A stretch of 64,000 bases of DNA from JAMXLO01 sp963794185 (GTDB lineage: Bacteria > Pseudomonadota > Alphaproteobacteria > Acetobacterales > Acetobacteraceae), in assembly GCA_963794185.1 (NCBI GenBank), contig CAWCDM010000101.1, positions 20,019-84,018 of the forward strand, in the 5' to 3' direction. This document shows, piece after piece, positions 54,713-63,951 of this stretch (position 1 is its first letter; the number at the start of each line of letters is the position of its first letter). Position numbers and translations under genes: made by a program. The notes below the pieces were generated by a model, which was given only the letters and a program-made list of their open reading frames with translations, was not told where the DNA came from and ran no database searches.

Positions 54713-56005
54713 ATGTCCAGTGCCACCCTGACGAAACAGCAGAGCCGCATCCTGCCCGCGCTCGACCAGGTCGCGCTGATCGCCGTCCTGCTGACCCCGG
54801 TGCTGCTGCTCCACGCGCACGGTGTCGCGGAAGCGGCGATGGCGGTCACCGATGCCTGCTTCCTGGCGCGCTCGGCGATCGCGCGCGACTGGACGTGGCT
54901 GCGCACGTCGTGGCTGCGCCTTGGCCTGGTCTGGTGGGGCTGGCTGGTCCTGTGCTCGATCCCCGTCCGGCTCTTCGACGTCGGCGAGGGCGGTGTCGGC
55001 TCGCTGGTGCAGGCCGTGGCCGTGCTGCGCTTCCTGATCTTCGTCGCGGCACTGGAACACGCGATTCTGGCCGACGCGGCTTCCCGCCGGTGGATGTTCG
55101 GCATCATCGCCGCCGCCGCCGCCTATATCGCCCTGCAGGTGCTGATCCAGTTCGCCTTCGGCTTCAACCTGTACGGCGAGCCGCCCGGCCGCGACGGCGA
55201 ACTCACCGGTCCGTTCGGCAAGCCGCGCGCTGGGCCGCCGCTGTCGCGCATCCTGTTGCCCGCTCTGATTCCGCCCGCGGCGGCGTTGCTGGCGCGCGCC
55301 GGCATAGTGTCGAAACTCGGCGCCTATGCGCTGCTGCTGGCCGGTGTGTGCGTCATGGTGCTGATCGGCCAGCGCATGCCGGTGCTGCTGACGGGGCTGG
55401 GTCTTTTCGTCGCGGCACTGCTGTTGCGCCAGTTGCGACCCCTGGTGCTGGTGACCGGCATCGCGGGCGCAGCGCTGATTGCGGCCACCGTCGTCGTCTC
55501 GCCGCCGACCTACCATCGGCTGGTGCTGAAGTTCTCCGACCAGATGGACCATTTCGCCACCAGCCAGTACGGCCAGCTCTATGCCCGCGCACTGGAGATC
55601 GGCGAACAGCACCCGGCGACCGGCCGGGGCTTCGACGGCTTCCGCGTTGGCTGCACGATGCCGCGCTACTTCCGCGCCTCCTTTGACGGCAGCCAGCCGG
55701 AAGGCGGCGGCGCCGCGATCTGTGCCCAACATCCGCACAACTTCTATGCCCAGGCGCTGGACGAGGGCGGCTTTCCCGGCCTTGCGCTGTTCGCCGCGCT
55801 GGCGGTCGCCTGGCTTGTGCCGCTGGGGCGTGGACTCTGGCGCGATCCGCAACCGCTGCGGGTTGGTTTGTTCGCCTCGATCGTGATCCAGCTCTGGCCA
55901 TTCGCCTCGACCAGCGCGTTCACCTCCATGCCGATGGGCGGCTGGTTCTTTCTGCTGCTCGGCTGGGGCCTGGCTGAGGCGCGCCACGCCGGCGGGACCG
56001 CGTGA
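54713..56005 (+). CDS. O-antigen ligase-like membrane protein
   Basis: This 430-residue polytopic protein has about ten hydrophobic segments and the Wzy_C/O-antigen-ligase loop with TGRGFDGFRVGC and ICAQHPHNFYAQALDEGGFP, where HPHN is the typical motif. Members join O-antigen or polysaccharide to lipid A core in the periplasm or polymerise repeats. It overlaps the next gene, a GT9 transferase, suggesting an LPS-assembly pair. Confidence 0.85.
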   Translation: MSSATLTKQQSRILPALDQVALIAVLLTPVLLLHAHGVAEAAMAVTDACFLARSAIARDWTWLRTSWLRLGLVWWGWLVLCSIPVRLFDVGEGGVGSLVQAVAVLRFLIFVAALEHAILADAASRRWMFGIIAAAAAYIALQVLIQFAFGFNLYGEPPGRDGELTGPFGKPRAGPPLSRILLPALIPPAAALLARAGIVSKLGAYALLLAGVCVMVLIGQRMPVLLTGLGLFVAALLLRQLRPLVLVTGIAGAALIAATVVVSPPTYHRLVLKFSDQMDHFATSQYGQLYARALEIGEQHPATGRGFDGFRVGCTMPRYFRASFDGSQPEGGGAAICAQHPHNFYAQALDEGGFPGLALFAALAVAWLVPLGRGLWRDPQPLRVGLFASIVIQLWPFASTSAFTSMPMGGWFFLLLGWGLAEARHAGGTA

Positions 56006-57027
56006 TGGCCAGCCGGCGTGTAGCCGTGCTGCAGCCGTTGCCCGGGATTGGCGACATGATCTGGCACCTGCCGCATATTCGTGCCATCGCCGGACATGTC
56101 GGTGCACCGGTCACGCTGATCGCCAAACCGCGTTCCGCTGCCGACCAATTGTTCCGCGCGGAACAGACGGTGCGCGACGTGATGTGGCTGGAGCGCAACC
56201 CGGAACGGTGCCGCGGCCGGCATGATGGGCCCGTCGGGCTGGGCCGGTTCGTCCGCGATCTGCGGTCTCGCCGCTTCGATGCGGTCTATGTGCTGCACCA
56301 CAGCCAGACGCTGGCCTTCGCCGCGATGGCCGCCGGCATTCCTGCCCGCCATGGCTATGGGTTCCGCCTGCAGCGCCTCTCGCTCAACCGGCCGCCCTTC
56401 CTGCCCGCACCGGTGCTGCGGCTTGATCCGCACGAGCAGGCGACGGCCTGGCTGGCGGCGTCCGCCATTCCGCTGGATGATCCGGAGCCGCACCTGGCTG
56501 TTGATGCGCAGGCGCGGGAGAGGGTTGTGCGCTGGCTTGGCGCGGCGCCGGTCGTTGCGTTCGGCGTCGGCAGCTCGGAGCCATACAAGCAATGGGGCGC
56601 CGAGCGGTTCGCCGCACTGGCGGCCGGGCTGATCGCGTCGGGCTGGTCGTCCGTCGTCCTGGTCGGCGGCAATGCCGAAGTGGGCCTTGCCGGCGACATC
56701 ACCGCCCGCCTGGGCGAGGAGGGGGAGCGATGCGTGCGGCAGGCAATCGGTTGGGACCTTTGCGAACTGGCGGCGCTGTTCGCCGTTTCGGCATACTACG
56801 TCGGCAACGATACCGGCGTGATGAACCTGGCTGCCGCCGTCGGCACGACCAGCTACGGCCTGTTCGGCGCCACACCTCCTCTGCGTCATAGCCGCCGCAT
56901 CGTGCCGATCATGCCGCCCGGCGGCATCGACATCGAACACGGGATGTCGCGCATCACCCCCCGGGCGGTGCTGGCAGCGATCGAGGAAGAGTGGCCGGTT
57001 GCGAGCCCGAAGGCAGCGGTGCGATAA
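56005..57027 (+). CDS. Glycosyltransferase family 9 (heptosyltransferase-like)
   Basis: This 340-residue GT9 enzyme adds heptose or a related sugar to lipopolysaccharide. VAVLQPLPGIGDMIWHLPHI is the N-terminal block with the G-x-GD motif, VVAFGVGSSEPYKQWGAERF the donor-binding block, and YYVGNDTGVMNLAAAVGTTS the C-terminal DTG-x-x-H-x-A-like region. ATG 56005 (TGATG overlap with the ligase stop) is used; GTG 56002 is an alternative. It works with the O-antigen ligase. Confidence 0.9.
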   Translation: MASRRVAVLQPLPGIGDMIWHLPHIRAIAGHVGAPVTLIAKPRSAADQLFRAEQTVRDVMWLERNPERCRGRHDGPVGLGRFVRDLRSRRFDAVYVLHHSQTLAFAAMAAGIPARHGYGFRLQRLSLNRPPFLPAPVLRLDPHEQATAWLAASAIPLDDPEPHLAVDAQARERVVRWLGAAPVVAFGVGSSEPYKQWGAERFAALAAGLIASGWSSVVLVGGNAEVGLAGDITARLGEEGERCVRQAIGWDLCELAALFAVSAYYVGNDTGVMNLAAAVGTTSYGLFGATPPLRHSRRIVPIMPPGGIDIEHGMSRITPRAVLAAIEEEWPVASPKAAVR

Positions 57028-57034
57028 CCCGCCA

Positions 57035-57274
57035 CTACTGGCAGGCGCAGCCTCGGGTCGGGCCGCGGTCGGCACGGACCATGTGGTGGTCGATCCATTC
57101 GGCGACCAATCGGCGCGCCTCGTTCAGCGACGCCTCCGGGTGGTGGATGCGGTACAGCCTGGTGCAGGCCCGGAACGCCGCGAGGTCGTCCGAGCCCAGG
57201 TGGCGCAGGTCGCGGTAGGCGGTCACCACCGCGCGCTCGCAGCGTCGGGCGATCTGGCTGACGTCGTTACCCAT
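57035..57274 (-). CDS. Small conserved-looking hypothetical protein
   Basis: This 79-residue protein begins MGNDVSQIARRCERAVVTAY and continues with FRACTRLYRIHHPEASLNEA and LVAEWIDHHM. It is predicted to be all-helical. Two terminal cysteines (GCACQ) stand out. I do not recognise a family. Codon use resembles neighbouring genes and the frame is open from a plausible ATG, so it is probably real. Confidence 0.55.
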   Translation of the reverse strand: MGNDVSQIARRCERAVVTAYRDLRHLGSDDLAAFRACTRLYRIHHPEASLNEARRLVAEWIDHHMVRADRGPTRGCACQ

Positions 57275-57359
57275 TGCCGCGCGCTCCTTGTTGCGAATAA
57301 TTCGCAGGTCGCGTGTGTAGGATACGTGGCCGTTCCGACACCGGCAACCCGCTGGAAAT

Positions 57360-58505
57360 TCACACCAGAATCCCGGCAGCGCGGGCTGCTTCGGCCTCGG
57401 CGGCAGGGATTCCCCATTCGGCCAGCACCGCGCGCGGATCGGCAGCACCCGGCGGTTCGGGCGGCGTCGGCGGTTCGAGCCGTGTGCGGCTGAAGCGCGG
57501 CGCCGGCGCGGGCTGCGCCACGCCCTCCAATTCGACGAACGCTCTGCGCGCGCGATTGTGCGGATGCAGCGGCGCCTCGTCCATCGACAGGACCGGGGCG
57601 AAGCACGCATCGCTGCCTTCGAGCAGGCTGCACCATTCGTCGCGCGTGCGCGTCCGGAAGCGCGCGGCGAGGCGCGCCTTGACCTCGGGCCACCGCGCGC
57701 GATCCATCTGTGGCGGCATCGTCGTCGGGTCGATCTCCAACAGACGCAGCAGTTCGGTGTGGAACCTGGCCTCGATCGCCGCCACCGAGACGTAGGCGCC
57801 GTCGGCGCATTCGTAGACCTCGTAAAAGTAGGCGCCGGAGTTGGTGATGTTGCCGCCGCGGCCGCCGTTCATCCGTCCGGCCGCACGTGCGCCATAGATC
57901 GAGGTCATCAGCGAGGACGCTCCATCCACCATCGCCGCATCAACCACCTGGCCGTTGCCGGACCGCCGTGCCTCGATGATCGCGGCGAGCACGCCCACGA
58001 CAAGGTAGAGCGCGCCGCCGCCGAAATCGCCGACCAGGTTGAGCGGCGGCGTGGGCAGGCCGCCGGCGCGGCCGATCGCGTGCAGCGCGCCGGTCAGCGC
58101 GATGTAGTTCAGGTCGTGGCCCGCGGCATGGGCGAGCGGTCCCTCCTGTCCCCAGCCGGTGACCCGGCCGAATACCAGGCGCGGATTGCGGGCGAGGCAG
58201 ATGTCGGGTCCGAGCCCAAGGCGCTCCATGACCTTCGGGCGAAAGCCTTCGATCAGCGCGTCGGACTGCTCGATCAGGCGCAGCGTCAGCGCGACCGCTT
58301 CGGGGCGTTTCAGATCGAGGCGGATGATGTGGCGGCTGCGTTTCAGCGTTTCGAACTTCGTGGCCAGCGGAATGCCGAGGTCGCTGTCGACCACGCGATC
58401 GATGCGCAGCACGGTGGCACCCATCTCGGCCAGCATCATCGCCGCCATCGGCGCCGGCCCGATGCCGGCGAATTCGATTACCTTGATTCCTGCGAGGGGT
58501 CCCAT
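57360..58505 (-). CDS. CaiB/BaiF family CoA-transferase (alpha-methylacyl-CoA racemase-like)
   Basis: This 381-residue family III protein either transfers CoA between acids or epimerises alpha-methylacyl-CoA. PLAGIKVIEFAGIGPAPMAA starts the protein, GHDLNYIALTGALHAIGR holds the catalytic Asp of the racemase branch, and LVGDFGGGALYLVVGVLAAI follows. The GHDLNY context favours a racemase (AMACR-like). The ATG at 58505 has AGGAAAG eight bases upstream. It adjoins the mobile region. Confidence 0.88.
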   Translation of the reverse strand: MGPLAGIKVIEFAGIGPAPMAAMMLAEMGATVLRIDRVVDSDLGIPLATKFETLKRSRHIIRLDLKRPEAVALTLRLIEQSDALIEGFRPKVMERLGLGPDICLARNPRLVFGRVTGWGQEGPLAHAAGHDLNYIALTGALHAIGRAGGLPTPPLNLVGDFGGGALYLVVGVLAAIIEARRSGNGQVVDAAMVDGASSLMTSIYGARAAGRMNGGRGGNITNSGAYFYEVYECADGAYVSVAAIEARFHTELLRLLEIDPTTMPPQMDRARWPEVKARLAARFRTRTRDEWCSLLEGSDACFAPVLSMDEAPLHPHNRARRAFVELEGVAQPAPAPRFSRTRLEPPTPPEPPGAADPRAVLAEWGIPAAEAEAARAAGILV

Positions 58506-58547
58506 GGCGTCTTTCCTGTCATCGTGCAGCGAAATCAATCAGAAGAA

Positions 58548-58588
58548 ATCAAGCAGACACAGAGTTTCACCGGGTTCACACGGAGTAT
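58548..58588. repeat. Dispersed repeat next to the IS630 element
   Basis: Positions 58548-58568 match 8587-8607 at 20 of 21 bases (ATCAAGC(A/G)GACACAGAGTTTC). The repeat continues with CACCGGGTTCACACGGAGTA and ends where the IS630-like sequence begins, so the IS may have inserted into it. It lies just upstream of the CoA-transferase start. Confidence 0.6.
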
Positions 58589-59786
58589 CTAGTCCCCCGA
58601 GTACTCATAGTGAGGGGTACAGCCTCTTCAGCTTAACGCGGGCTTGGCGGTGGTGAACTGCAGTGCTTGGTGTGGTTTTGTTGCGGCTGACCTCAGGCGG
58701 CGACTTCGGCGATAAAGTTGCTTGTCAGGAATACGCCGATCGAGGCACTGACCTGACAAGACACTGAGTTCGGATTCAGCCAGATCAGCAGCTACGTGTT
58801 TGGGCGTGTAGTGCCACTCAAACCTTTCGACCAACGGCGCGCCTCGGGGCAGGGAAGGCTTCGTAGAGGGAAGCGGCTTGTGGGTGTTGAGATTGTCCTG
58901 CACCAGTACGATCTTCTTGGCTGCGGGAAAGTGGGTATCGGATAGTTCCTTGAGTATTTGGGCATAATCCACGGCAGTGTGCCGATCGGTCACCTCAACA
59001 TGCGCAGCCTCCAGCGGGGCGAACATCATGAACAGGTTGGCCGTTCCGTTGCGCTCATACTCATAATCATGCCGAGCGGGGTGTCCTGGCTTCACCGCGA
59101 TGGGCACGCGGGTTTCAGCGATGAGTTGCTTGGATGACTGTCCAGGCAGACCACAGGAGCCTCCGGGTCGTGCGGCCTCTGGTAGACTTCCAGTACATCT
59201 TCCATGCGGCTACGAATGCAGCGTTGCGTCTGGCGGGATGACCCATTGCTTCTGAAGGTGCGGCTTGAGAATGTTTTTTTTAGGTCGCCGATCGTGTTGT
59301 CGCTGGCGCGGTCAACAATGTTCAGTTCCACGACTGCGGATTCCAGCAGCTTCAGCGTCCACCTGACACGGCCCTTGGGCGGATCGGAACAAGCCAACGC
59401 GATCAGCTTGGCCTCGCTTGCTCCATCGAAGATGGGCTTTCTGGCTGAAGCGGGCGAATGCTTGCGGGTCAGGATGGACTCGAAGCCTTCCTCCACCAGT
59501 TGCTGCCGGGTCCGGGCAACCGTGGTGACGCTGGTATCCAAGGCGGCGGCGATCTGGCTGCACTCCATCCCTCGCCTGGCTCGGAAGCATCGGCCTTCAG
59601 CAGGATGCGTGCCTTTACCAATTGGCGAGCGCGGTGTTTGCCCTTCTGGATCAACGTGTTGAGCTGTTCACGCTCCTCGTCGCTGAGCTTCACGATGTAC
59701 TTTTTACCGCAGCTTGTTGCGCAGTACGATGCATCTCCGCGTTGCGGAGCATAATTTAGAGATCAACAAAATAAGAGTGGGCACTA
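58589..59786 (-). mobile_element. IS630-family insertion sequence (degenerate)
   Basis: A broken IS630-type transposase gene (58628-59693) lies between candidate ends that both show CTAGT followed by CCC after reversal (58589 and 59786). The ends match only about half over twenty bases, so the boundaries are uncertain. Members duplicate TA on insertion; a TA is not clearly resolvable here. The left end abuts a dispersed repeat. Confidence 0.6.
58628..59693 (-). pseudogene. IS630-family transposase, broken by frameshifts
   Basis: The frames together give a DDE transposase: KLSDEEREQLNTLIQKGKHR; SQIAAALDTSVTTVARTRQQ (helix-turn-helix); RVRWTLKLLESAVVELNIVD; MEDVLEVYQRPHDPEAPVVC (first Asp); then IVLVQDNLNTH (second Asp region) and FEWHYTPKHVAAD. 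Joins need a one-base deletion near 59575, a shift at an A8 run (59272-59279) and at least two further changes. The mixed lesions mark true decay. The A8 run could be a programmed -1 site in an active relative. Confidence 0.85.
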
Positions 59787-59888
59787 GCGCAGCCTCCGAC
59801 CGCAACCAAACAGGAGCACGGCGTTCCCCCGCTGATCCGCTAGACTGGCTTCCGACCAAAGTTGCCGCAGCAGTCAGGGAGGAACGCC

Positions 59889-61536
59889 GTGGCGTCATTC
59901 ATAACCAAACATGCGCACGCCGTCATCGGCACACTGTCGGGCTTCGACCGATTGGTGTTCCGTGGGACGTTACGGTTCCTGTCCTACACGGCCGGCATGA
60001 GCAGCTACCTGTGGACCATGAAGGTGCTGCTGAAGGACTTCGCCACGCACGCGCAAGAACTGACGCAGCGGCTACGCGCCGCGTCCGAGGCGCTGGCCCG
60101 CCCGCCCCGGCGAACCGGCCGGGGGGCACCGGCCGGCCGGTGCGTTATCTGGCGTCGAGCAGCACCAACGAGGAAGAGATCGCCCGCGCGATCGCTCTGG
60201 CGGACGGCATCAAGGAAGGGCTGATCTGCATCCTGACGGCTGTCGAGCAATGCCAATCGTTTGAGATCGTGCGCGACCGCGCAGCCAAAGAACTGCGTCT
60301 CGAACCACGCCATCGCAAGTGTCTGTTCCTCTATCATTACCAGGTCCACCCGCGGTTCGGGTTCATGCATGCTCGTATCCAGACCGGGTTCCCGTTCGCC
60401 ATCCAGATCTGCCTCAACGGCGGCGAGTGGCTGGCCAGGAGCATGGCCGCGGCGGGCGTCGACTATCTTCAGCGCGACAACTGCTTCACCTGGCTGGAAG
60501 ACCCCGAACAGGCGCAACGTCTGATGCATGAACAGCTGCGCGCGGCGTGGCCCGAACTCCTGAACGGCATCGCGCGTGAGCTGAACCCGCTGCACGACGA
60601 GATGTTTCAGGCATGGCCGGCCGAATACCACTGGTCGACCTACCAAAGCGAATGGGCCACCGACATCCCGTTTCGCGACACCGGGTCGCTGGCCCGCCTG
60701 TATCCGAAGCTCGTGCATCATGGCCTGACCACGTTCCGCAGCCCGGACGTGATGCGCTTCCTCGGCCGCAAGGCTCCGTCCATCGGCGAGATCCCGCCGC
60801 GGCTTCAGGCGGAGGTGGTGAGCGATGTGAAGAAGCGCCCCGAAGGCGTCGCGGATCAAGCACCGCGTGGGGCAGAACGCGATCAAGAAGTCTTGAACAC
60901 AACGACAAGCCATGCCCCCGGGCACTTACCCGGGGGTGGAGCGTGCTGCGGGTCGAGACGACGATCAACCCCGGCCTGCGCGGGGGCAGGCTAAGTCGAT
61001 GGGTTCAAGACGTTCCGGGTCCCGGAGGGTAACCCCGACGCCGGCAAGTCCTGGCAGCGGATCGCCAAGGCATCGCCGATCTGGCGCGCCGGGCCGAGAC
61101 CTCACAGGCGGCCAACAACCGCTATCTGCGGACGCTGGCATCGGTGGAGAACACCACGCCATTGCGTCAATTGACCGCCCGGTTGTGTCAGCCGGTCACG
61201 CGCGACGGCCGCCGGGTCCGCGCGCTCAATCCGCATGCACCGGGCGACGCCGCGCTGTTCGAGGCGATCAGCCGGGGCGAGTTCACCGTCAATGGCCTAC
61301 GCAACCGCGATCTGCGCCAGTTGCTGTTCGCCGATGCCGAGGCCGCCAAGCCGGCGCAGCGGCGGCGCGCGGCGGCGGTGTCGCGCCTGCTCGCTCTGCT
61401 GCGCGCACATGGGCTGATCAAGAAGCTGCGTGGCACGCATCGCTATCACCTGACCAACCAGGGCCGGGTCATCGTCACGGCTTTGATAACGCTACGAAAC
61501 GTTGGGACGGAAGCCTTAGCCAAATTAGCAGCTTAG
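59889..61536 (+). pseudogene. Uncharacterised repeated-family protein with C-terminal winged-helix-like region, disrupted
   Basis: Pieced together, this is a protein of about 500 residues. ASFITKHAHAVIGTLSGFDR starts it, with GTG at 59889 and GGGAGGA upstream. Next come RYLASSSTNEEEIARAIALA and FLYHYQVHPRFGFMHARIQT, then SVENTTPLRQLTARLCQPVT. A C-terminal winged-helix-like part holds RAHGLIKKLRGTHRYHLTNQ. Breaks include one near 60135 (a missing base), one near 60862 (an extra base), an in-frame stop near 60896 and inserted hairpins at 60925 and 60970. I recall the family as hypothetical and multicopy, without an established function. Confidence 0.65.
60925..60946. repeat. Perfect GC-rich hairpin inside the broken gene
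   Basis: CCCCCGGG and CCCGGGGG flank a six-base loop (CACTTA). It interrupts the coding sequence between NDKP-like and VLRVETTIN-like codons. It resembles subterminal hairpins of transposon ends or REP-type elements. Its origin is unknown. Confidence 0.6.
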
Positions 61537-61575
61537 AAGAAGTTCATCGCAGGCTGCGGTGATTCTGAGCGTTAG

Positions 61576-62019
61576 CTATGCAGATGCACGCGGATTGGGC
61601 CGGTGCGGCGTGTCCTCCAGTGCCACCGCCGCCGCCATCGCCCGTTCGAGCCTCCTCTCGATCGAGGCGAGCCGCCGCTCGCTCATCCGCCGCCGCGCGC
61701 GCCCGCGCTTCGCTACCAGCAGCCACATCCGCCCCATGACCACCAGTTCGGCGCAACACCGCCGGCATTCTCGGCTTTCCCCGCTCCAATAACCATGCTT
61801 CGTGCGGGCGGCGCGGATGCGGGCGAGGCCGGCCTCCGTCCGCGGGCCGGTGCTGTTGCCGCCATGCAGCCGGCAGCGGCCGTTCCCCATCGCCGGCTGA
61901 CGGCAGGCGGCGCCCGCGCGGGTGCGGGCGCCGCAGCGCGGGGCGAGCGTGGGATTGCCGGCCGGCACCACATTCTTCAGCCGGTGGCTCCACGGGGCAT
62001 GGGGTCCTACCTCCGCCAA
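61576..62019 (-). CDS. HGGxSTG-motif hypothetical protein
   Basis: This 147-residue basic protein carries CGARTRAGAACRQPAMGNGR with Cys residues of a small zinc-binding module and RLHGGNSTGPRTEAGLARIR, the HGGxSTG motif. The rest is Arg/Ala-rich with CRRCCAELVVM. I know the motif from uncharacterised proteins often found near mobile elements; the function is unknown. It overlaps the upstream gene by 13 bases. Confidence 0.75.
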   Translation of the reverse strand: MAEVGPHAPWSHRLKNVVPAGNPTLAPRCGARTRAGAACRQPAMGNGRCRLHGGNSTGPRTEAGLARIRAARTKHGYWSGESRECRRCCAELVVMGRMWLLVAKRGRARRRMSERRLASIERRLERAMAAAVALEDTPHRPNPRASA

Positions 62020-62591
62020 CGCGGCTTGTTCCGTGCGGGCAGGGCGTTCGGCATCGGCCGCTGCTTCCAGGCCAGTTCATGCAGCAGTCGGCAGAACAGG
62101 GACGAGGAGGGGGCGGCGCTGCCGATCTCGCGGTTGGTGATGTGCGACAACTGCTCGGGTGGCGCGGTGCGGTGCAGGGCAGCTACCGAGGCGTAGTGGA
62201 ACAGGACCGCCTGGATGGCGAGCGCCGCCTCGACCGGCTGCTGCGCGTCGAGCGAACGGAGCATGTGGATGGCGGCGATCTTGCGGGCGACCTTGTGGTC
62301 CACGGTGTCGGTGGCGGCGGTGGGGATGGCCTGGATGAGCGAGTAGAGAGTGTCGTCGGTGAAGATCGGGTCGAGGGGGTCTTCGGCGGGCGGGCGTGGC
62401 GTTGTCGGGTCCGGTGGGGACGCGGGGTCCGGGGCAGCCCAGGGACGGAAGGCGGCGGCGACGTCCTCGGCGGTGATGTCGAGGTGGTTGGTGTCGGGTG
62501 GCGGCGAAGGCGTGGGGCGGGAGTCCGATGGGTCCGTGAGGGGGGTCCGTGACGTTATCAATATCAGATGTACTAACTCCACTGTTAACAT
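62007..62591 (-). CDS. Hypothetical protein paired with the HGGxSTG gene
   Basis: This 194-residue protein has a Thr/Pro/Asp-rich N-terminal 70 residues (DPSDSRPTPSPPPDTNHLDI, for example) predicted to be disordered, then a helical segment VARKIAAIHMLRSLDAQQPV and FHYASVAALHRTAPPEQLSH. No recognised domain. The ATG at 62591 is used. Its 3' end overlaps the HGGxSTG start, a two-gene unit. Function unknown. Confidence 0.6.
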   Translation of the reverse strand: MLTVELVHLILITSRTPLTDPSDSRPTPSPPPDTNHLDITAEDVAAAFRPWAAPDPASPPDPTTPRPPAEDPLDPIFTDDTLYSLIQAIPTAATDTVDHKVARKIAAIHMLRSLDAQQPVEAALAIQAVLFHYASVAALHRTAPPEQLSHITNREIGSAAPSSSLFCRLLHELAWKQRPMPNALPARNKPRWRR

Positions 62592-62986
62592 AAAGTCAAA
62601 ACAATGAACCAGGCGATGGTGGTCGGTTGCGGTGCAGGAGACTTGCTGCGGGCGCGCCGTCACGGGGGTGGCTCGAGCCGACTGCAGAAAGGGGTGAAGA
62701 GCCGCCGACTTGGTCCGGCCAGCGGGCGGTAGCTCCGGAAGCGGAGCGATGAGGAATCGACCCAAACGGCGCTGATCCCGTTCCTCCTAAGGCAGCACAT
62801 GGGGTATCGAACGACAAAGTTGTTTAACAAGCCTCGTGTGCATGGTATGTTCTCGGCCCGGCCCTGGGAATGAATTGGCATGCCGGGTTAGTCAGAAGCG
62901 AACGGTAGGGTAAGGGCAGCCCATGGTCGAACGACGGAGACGCGGCGTATTCGCCCCTGACAGAGCATCGGTTAAGCAGGACGCCA
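62592..62986. other. Intergenic region between divergent units
   Basis: A 395-base gap with no convincing gene. A TTGTTTAACAA near-palindrome lies at 62820-62830, about 160 bases before the methyltransferase start, and could be an operator. Further short GC-rich repeats are present but none is clearly related to the other families. Confidence 0.4.
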
Positions 62987-63949
62987 ATGAGTAGACCAAT
63001 GGCGCTGAAGCTGGTCCACAGTGCCGACGGATTATCCGACCAGGATTCGACTGATATCCGTGGCCAGCCGGTCGATGTGCTGCGCCGCGTTCTGGCATAC
63101 GGCGTGCTACACGGTGATGCTGAACAGCTGCTCGATCAGCTGCCGAGGGAAAGCGTGGACCTTTTCTTCACCAGCCCACCGTATGCCGATGCGCGCGCCT
63201 ACAGCCGCATCCATCCTGATCGCTATGTTGAGAGGTTTCTGCCTTTCGCCCGCAACATGTACGAGGCTGCAAAGCCCAGCGGCAGTCTAATTATCAATAT
63301 CAAGAACCGAGTCGCCAACAGGGGCCCGTTGAAAGGCCAGCGTCATCCCTATGTCTACCAACTGGTGTTAGCCCTTCAGAACATGGGCTGGCGCTGGCTG
63401 GAGACCTACATTTGGGCGAAGCCCAATGGTGTCCCCGGTAAATTCGGACCAAGAACCAAAGACTGCTTTGAGTATGTTTATCATTTTTTCAGGGGGACGA
63501 AGCCTCACTTTGATCTCAATTCTGTCCGGGTGCCCTATAAAGCGGACGAGGCCGAGATCGCTCGGCGTAAACGGGATACGGCGGGGCGCCGCGGTACTGA
63601 AGCAGGGTTCGGCCGTGATCGGACCAAAACCTACCTCCTGGGGGGTGCCGATCCCGGGAATGTCGTGAGCGTCTCGCAGACCTACAATCAACATCGGGGC
63701 GTAGCGCATACCGCAGCAATGCCGGAGGGGCTGGCCGAGTTCTTCATCAAGGCGGCATCGCCGGCTGGGGGCATTGTCATAGATCCCTTCGCCGGAGGTG
63801 CGACCACTATTGTCGTGGCCCGTCGATTAGGTCGCCAGTCGGGTGGCTTCGAAATACACCAGCAGTTCGTGCGAGACGCGTTGCGTCGGATTGCGGCCGA
63901 CATCGCCGACGACATCCCCGGGCTGCTAATCAGTGCTCGCCTGGGCTGA
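62987..63949 (+). CDS. DNA methyltransferase, beta-type (SPPY then FAGG)
   Basis: This 320-residue DNA methylase has FTSPPYADARAYSR (motif IV, SPPY) near residue 60, and VIDPFAGGATTIVVARRLGR (motif I, SAM binding) near residue 265. This order marks the beta class. SPPY is typical of N4-cytosine methylases, though some N6-adenine enzymes share it. RPLKGQ-like and WLETYIWAKPNGVPGKFGPR segments lie in the middle. GGA lies upstream of the ATG. It is followed two bases later by a second reading frame. Confidence 0.87.
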   Translation: MSRPMALKLVHSADGLSDQDSTDIRGQPVDVLRRVLAYGVLHGDAEQLLDQLPRESVDLFFTSPPYADARAYSRIHPDRYVERFLPFARNMYEAAKPSGSLIINIKNRVANRGPLKGQRHPYVYQLVLALQNMGWRWLETYIWAKPNGVPGKFGPRTKDCFEYVYHFFRGTKPHFDLNSVRVPYKADEAEIARRKRDTAGRRGTEAGFGRDRTKTYLLGGADPGNVVSVSQTYNQHRGVAHTAAMPEGLAEFFIKAASPAGGIVIDPFAGGATTIVVARRLGRQSGGFEIHQQFVRDALRRIAADIADDIPGLLISARLG

Positions 63950-63951
63950 CC

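Larger units (their letters stand above)
59788..61559 (+). mobile_element. Putative uncharacterised mobile unit with short inverted ends
   Basis: A 1.77 kb unit holds one broken gene of an uncharacterised family. CGCAGCCTCCGA at the left end and, on the opposite strand at the right end, CGCAGCCTGCGA match at 11 of 12 bases. The left end begins just after the IS630-like end. No transposase motif is recognised in the gene, so mobility is an inference from the inverted ends and from decay of the copy. Confidence 0.35.
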
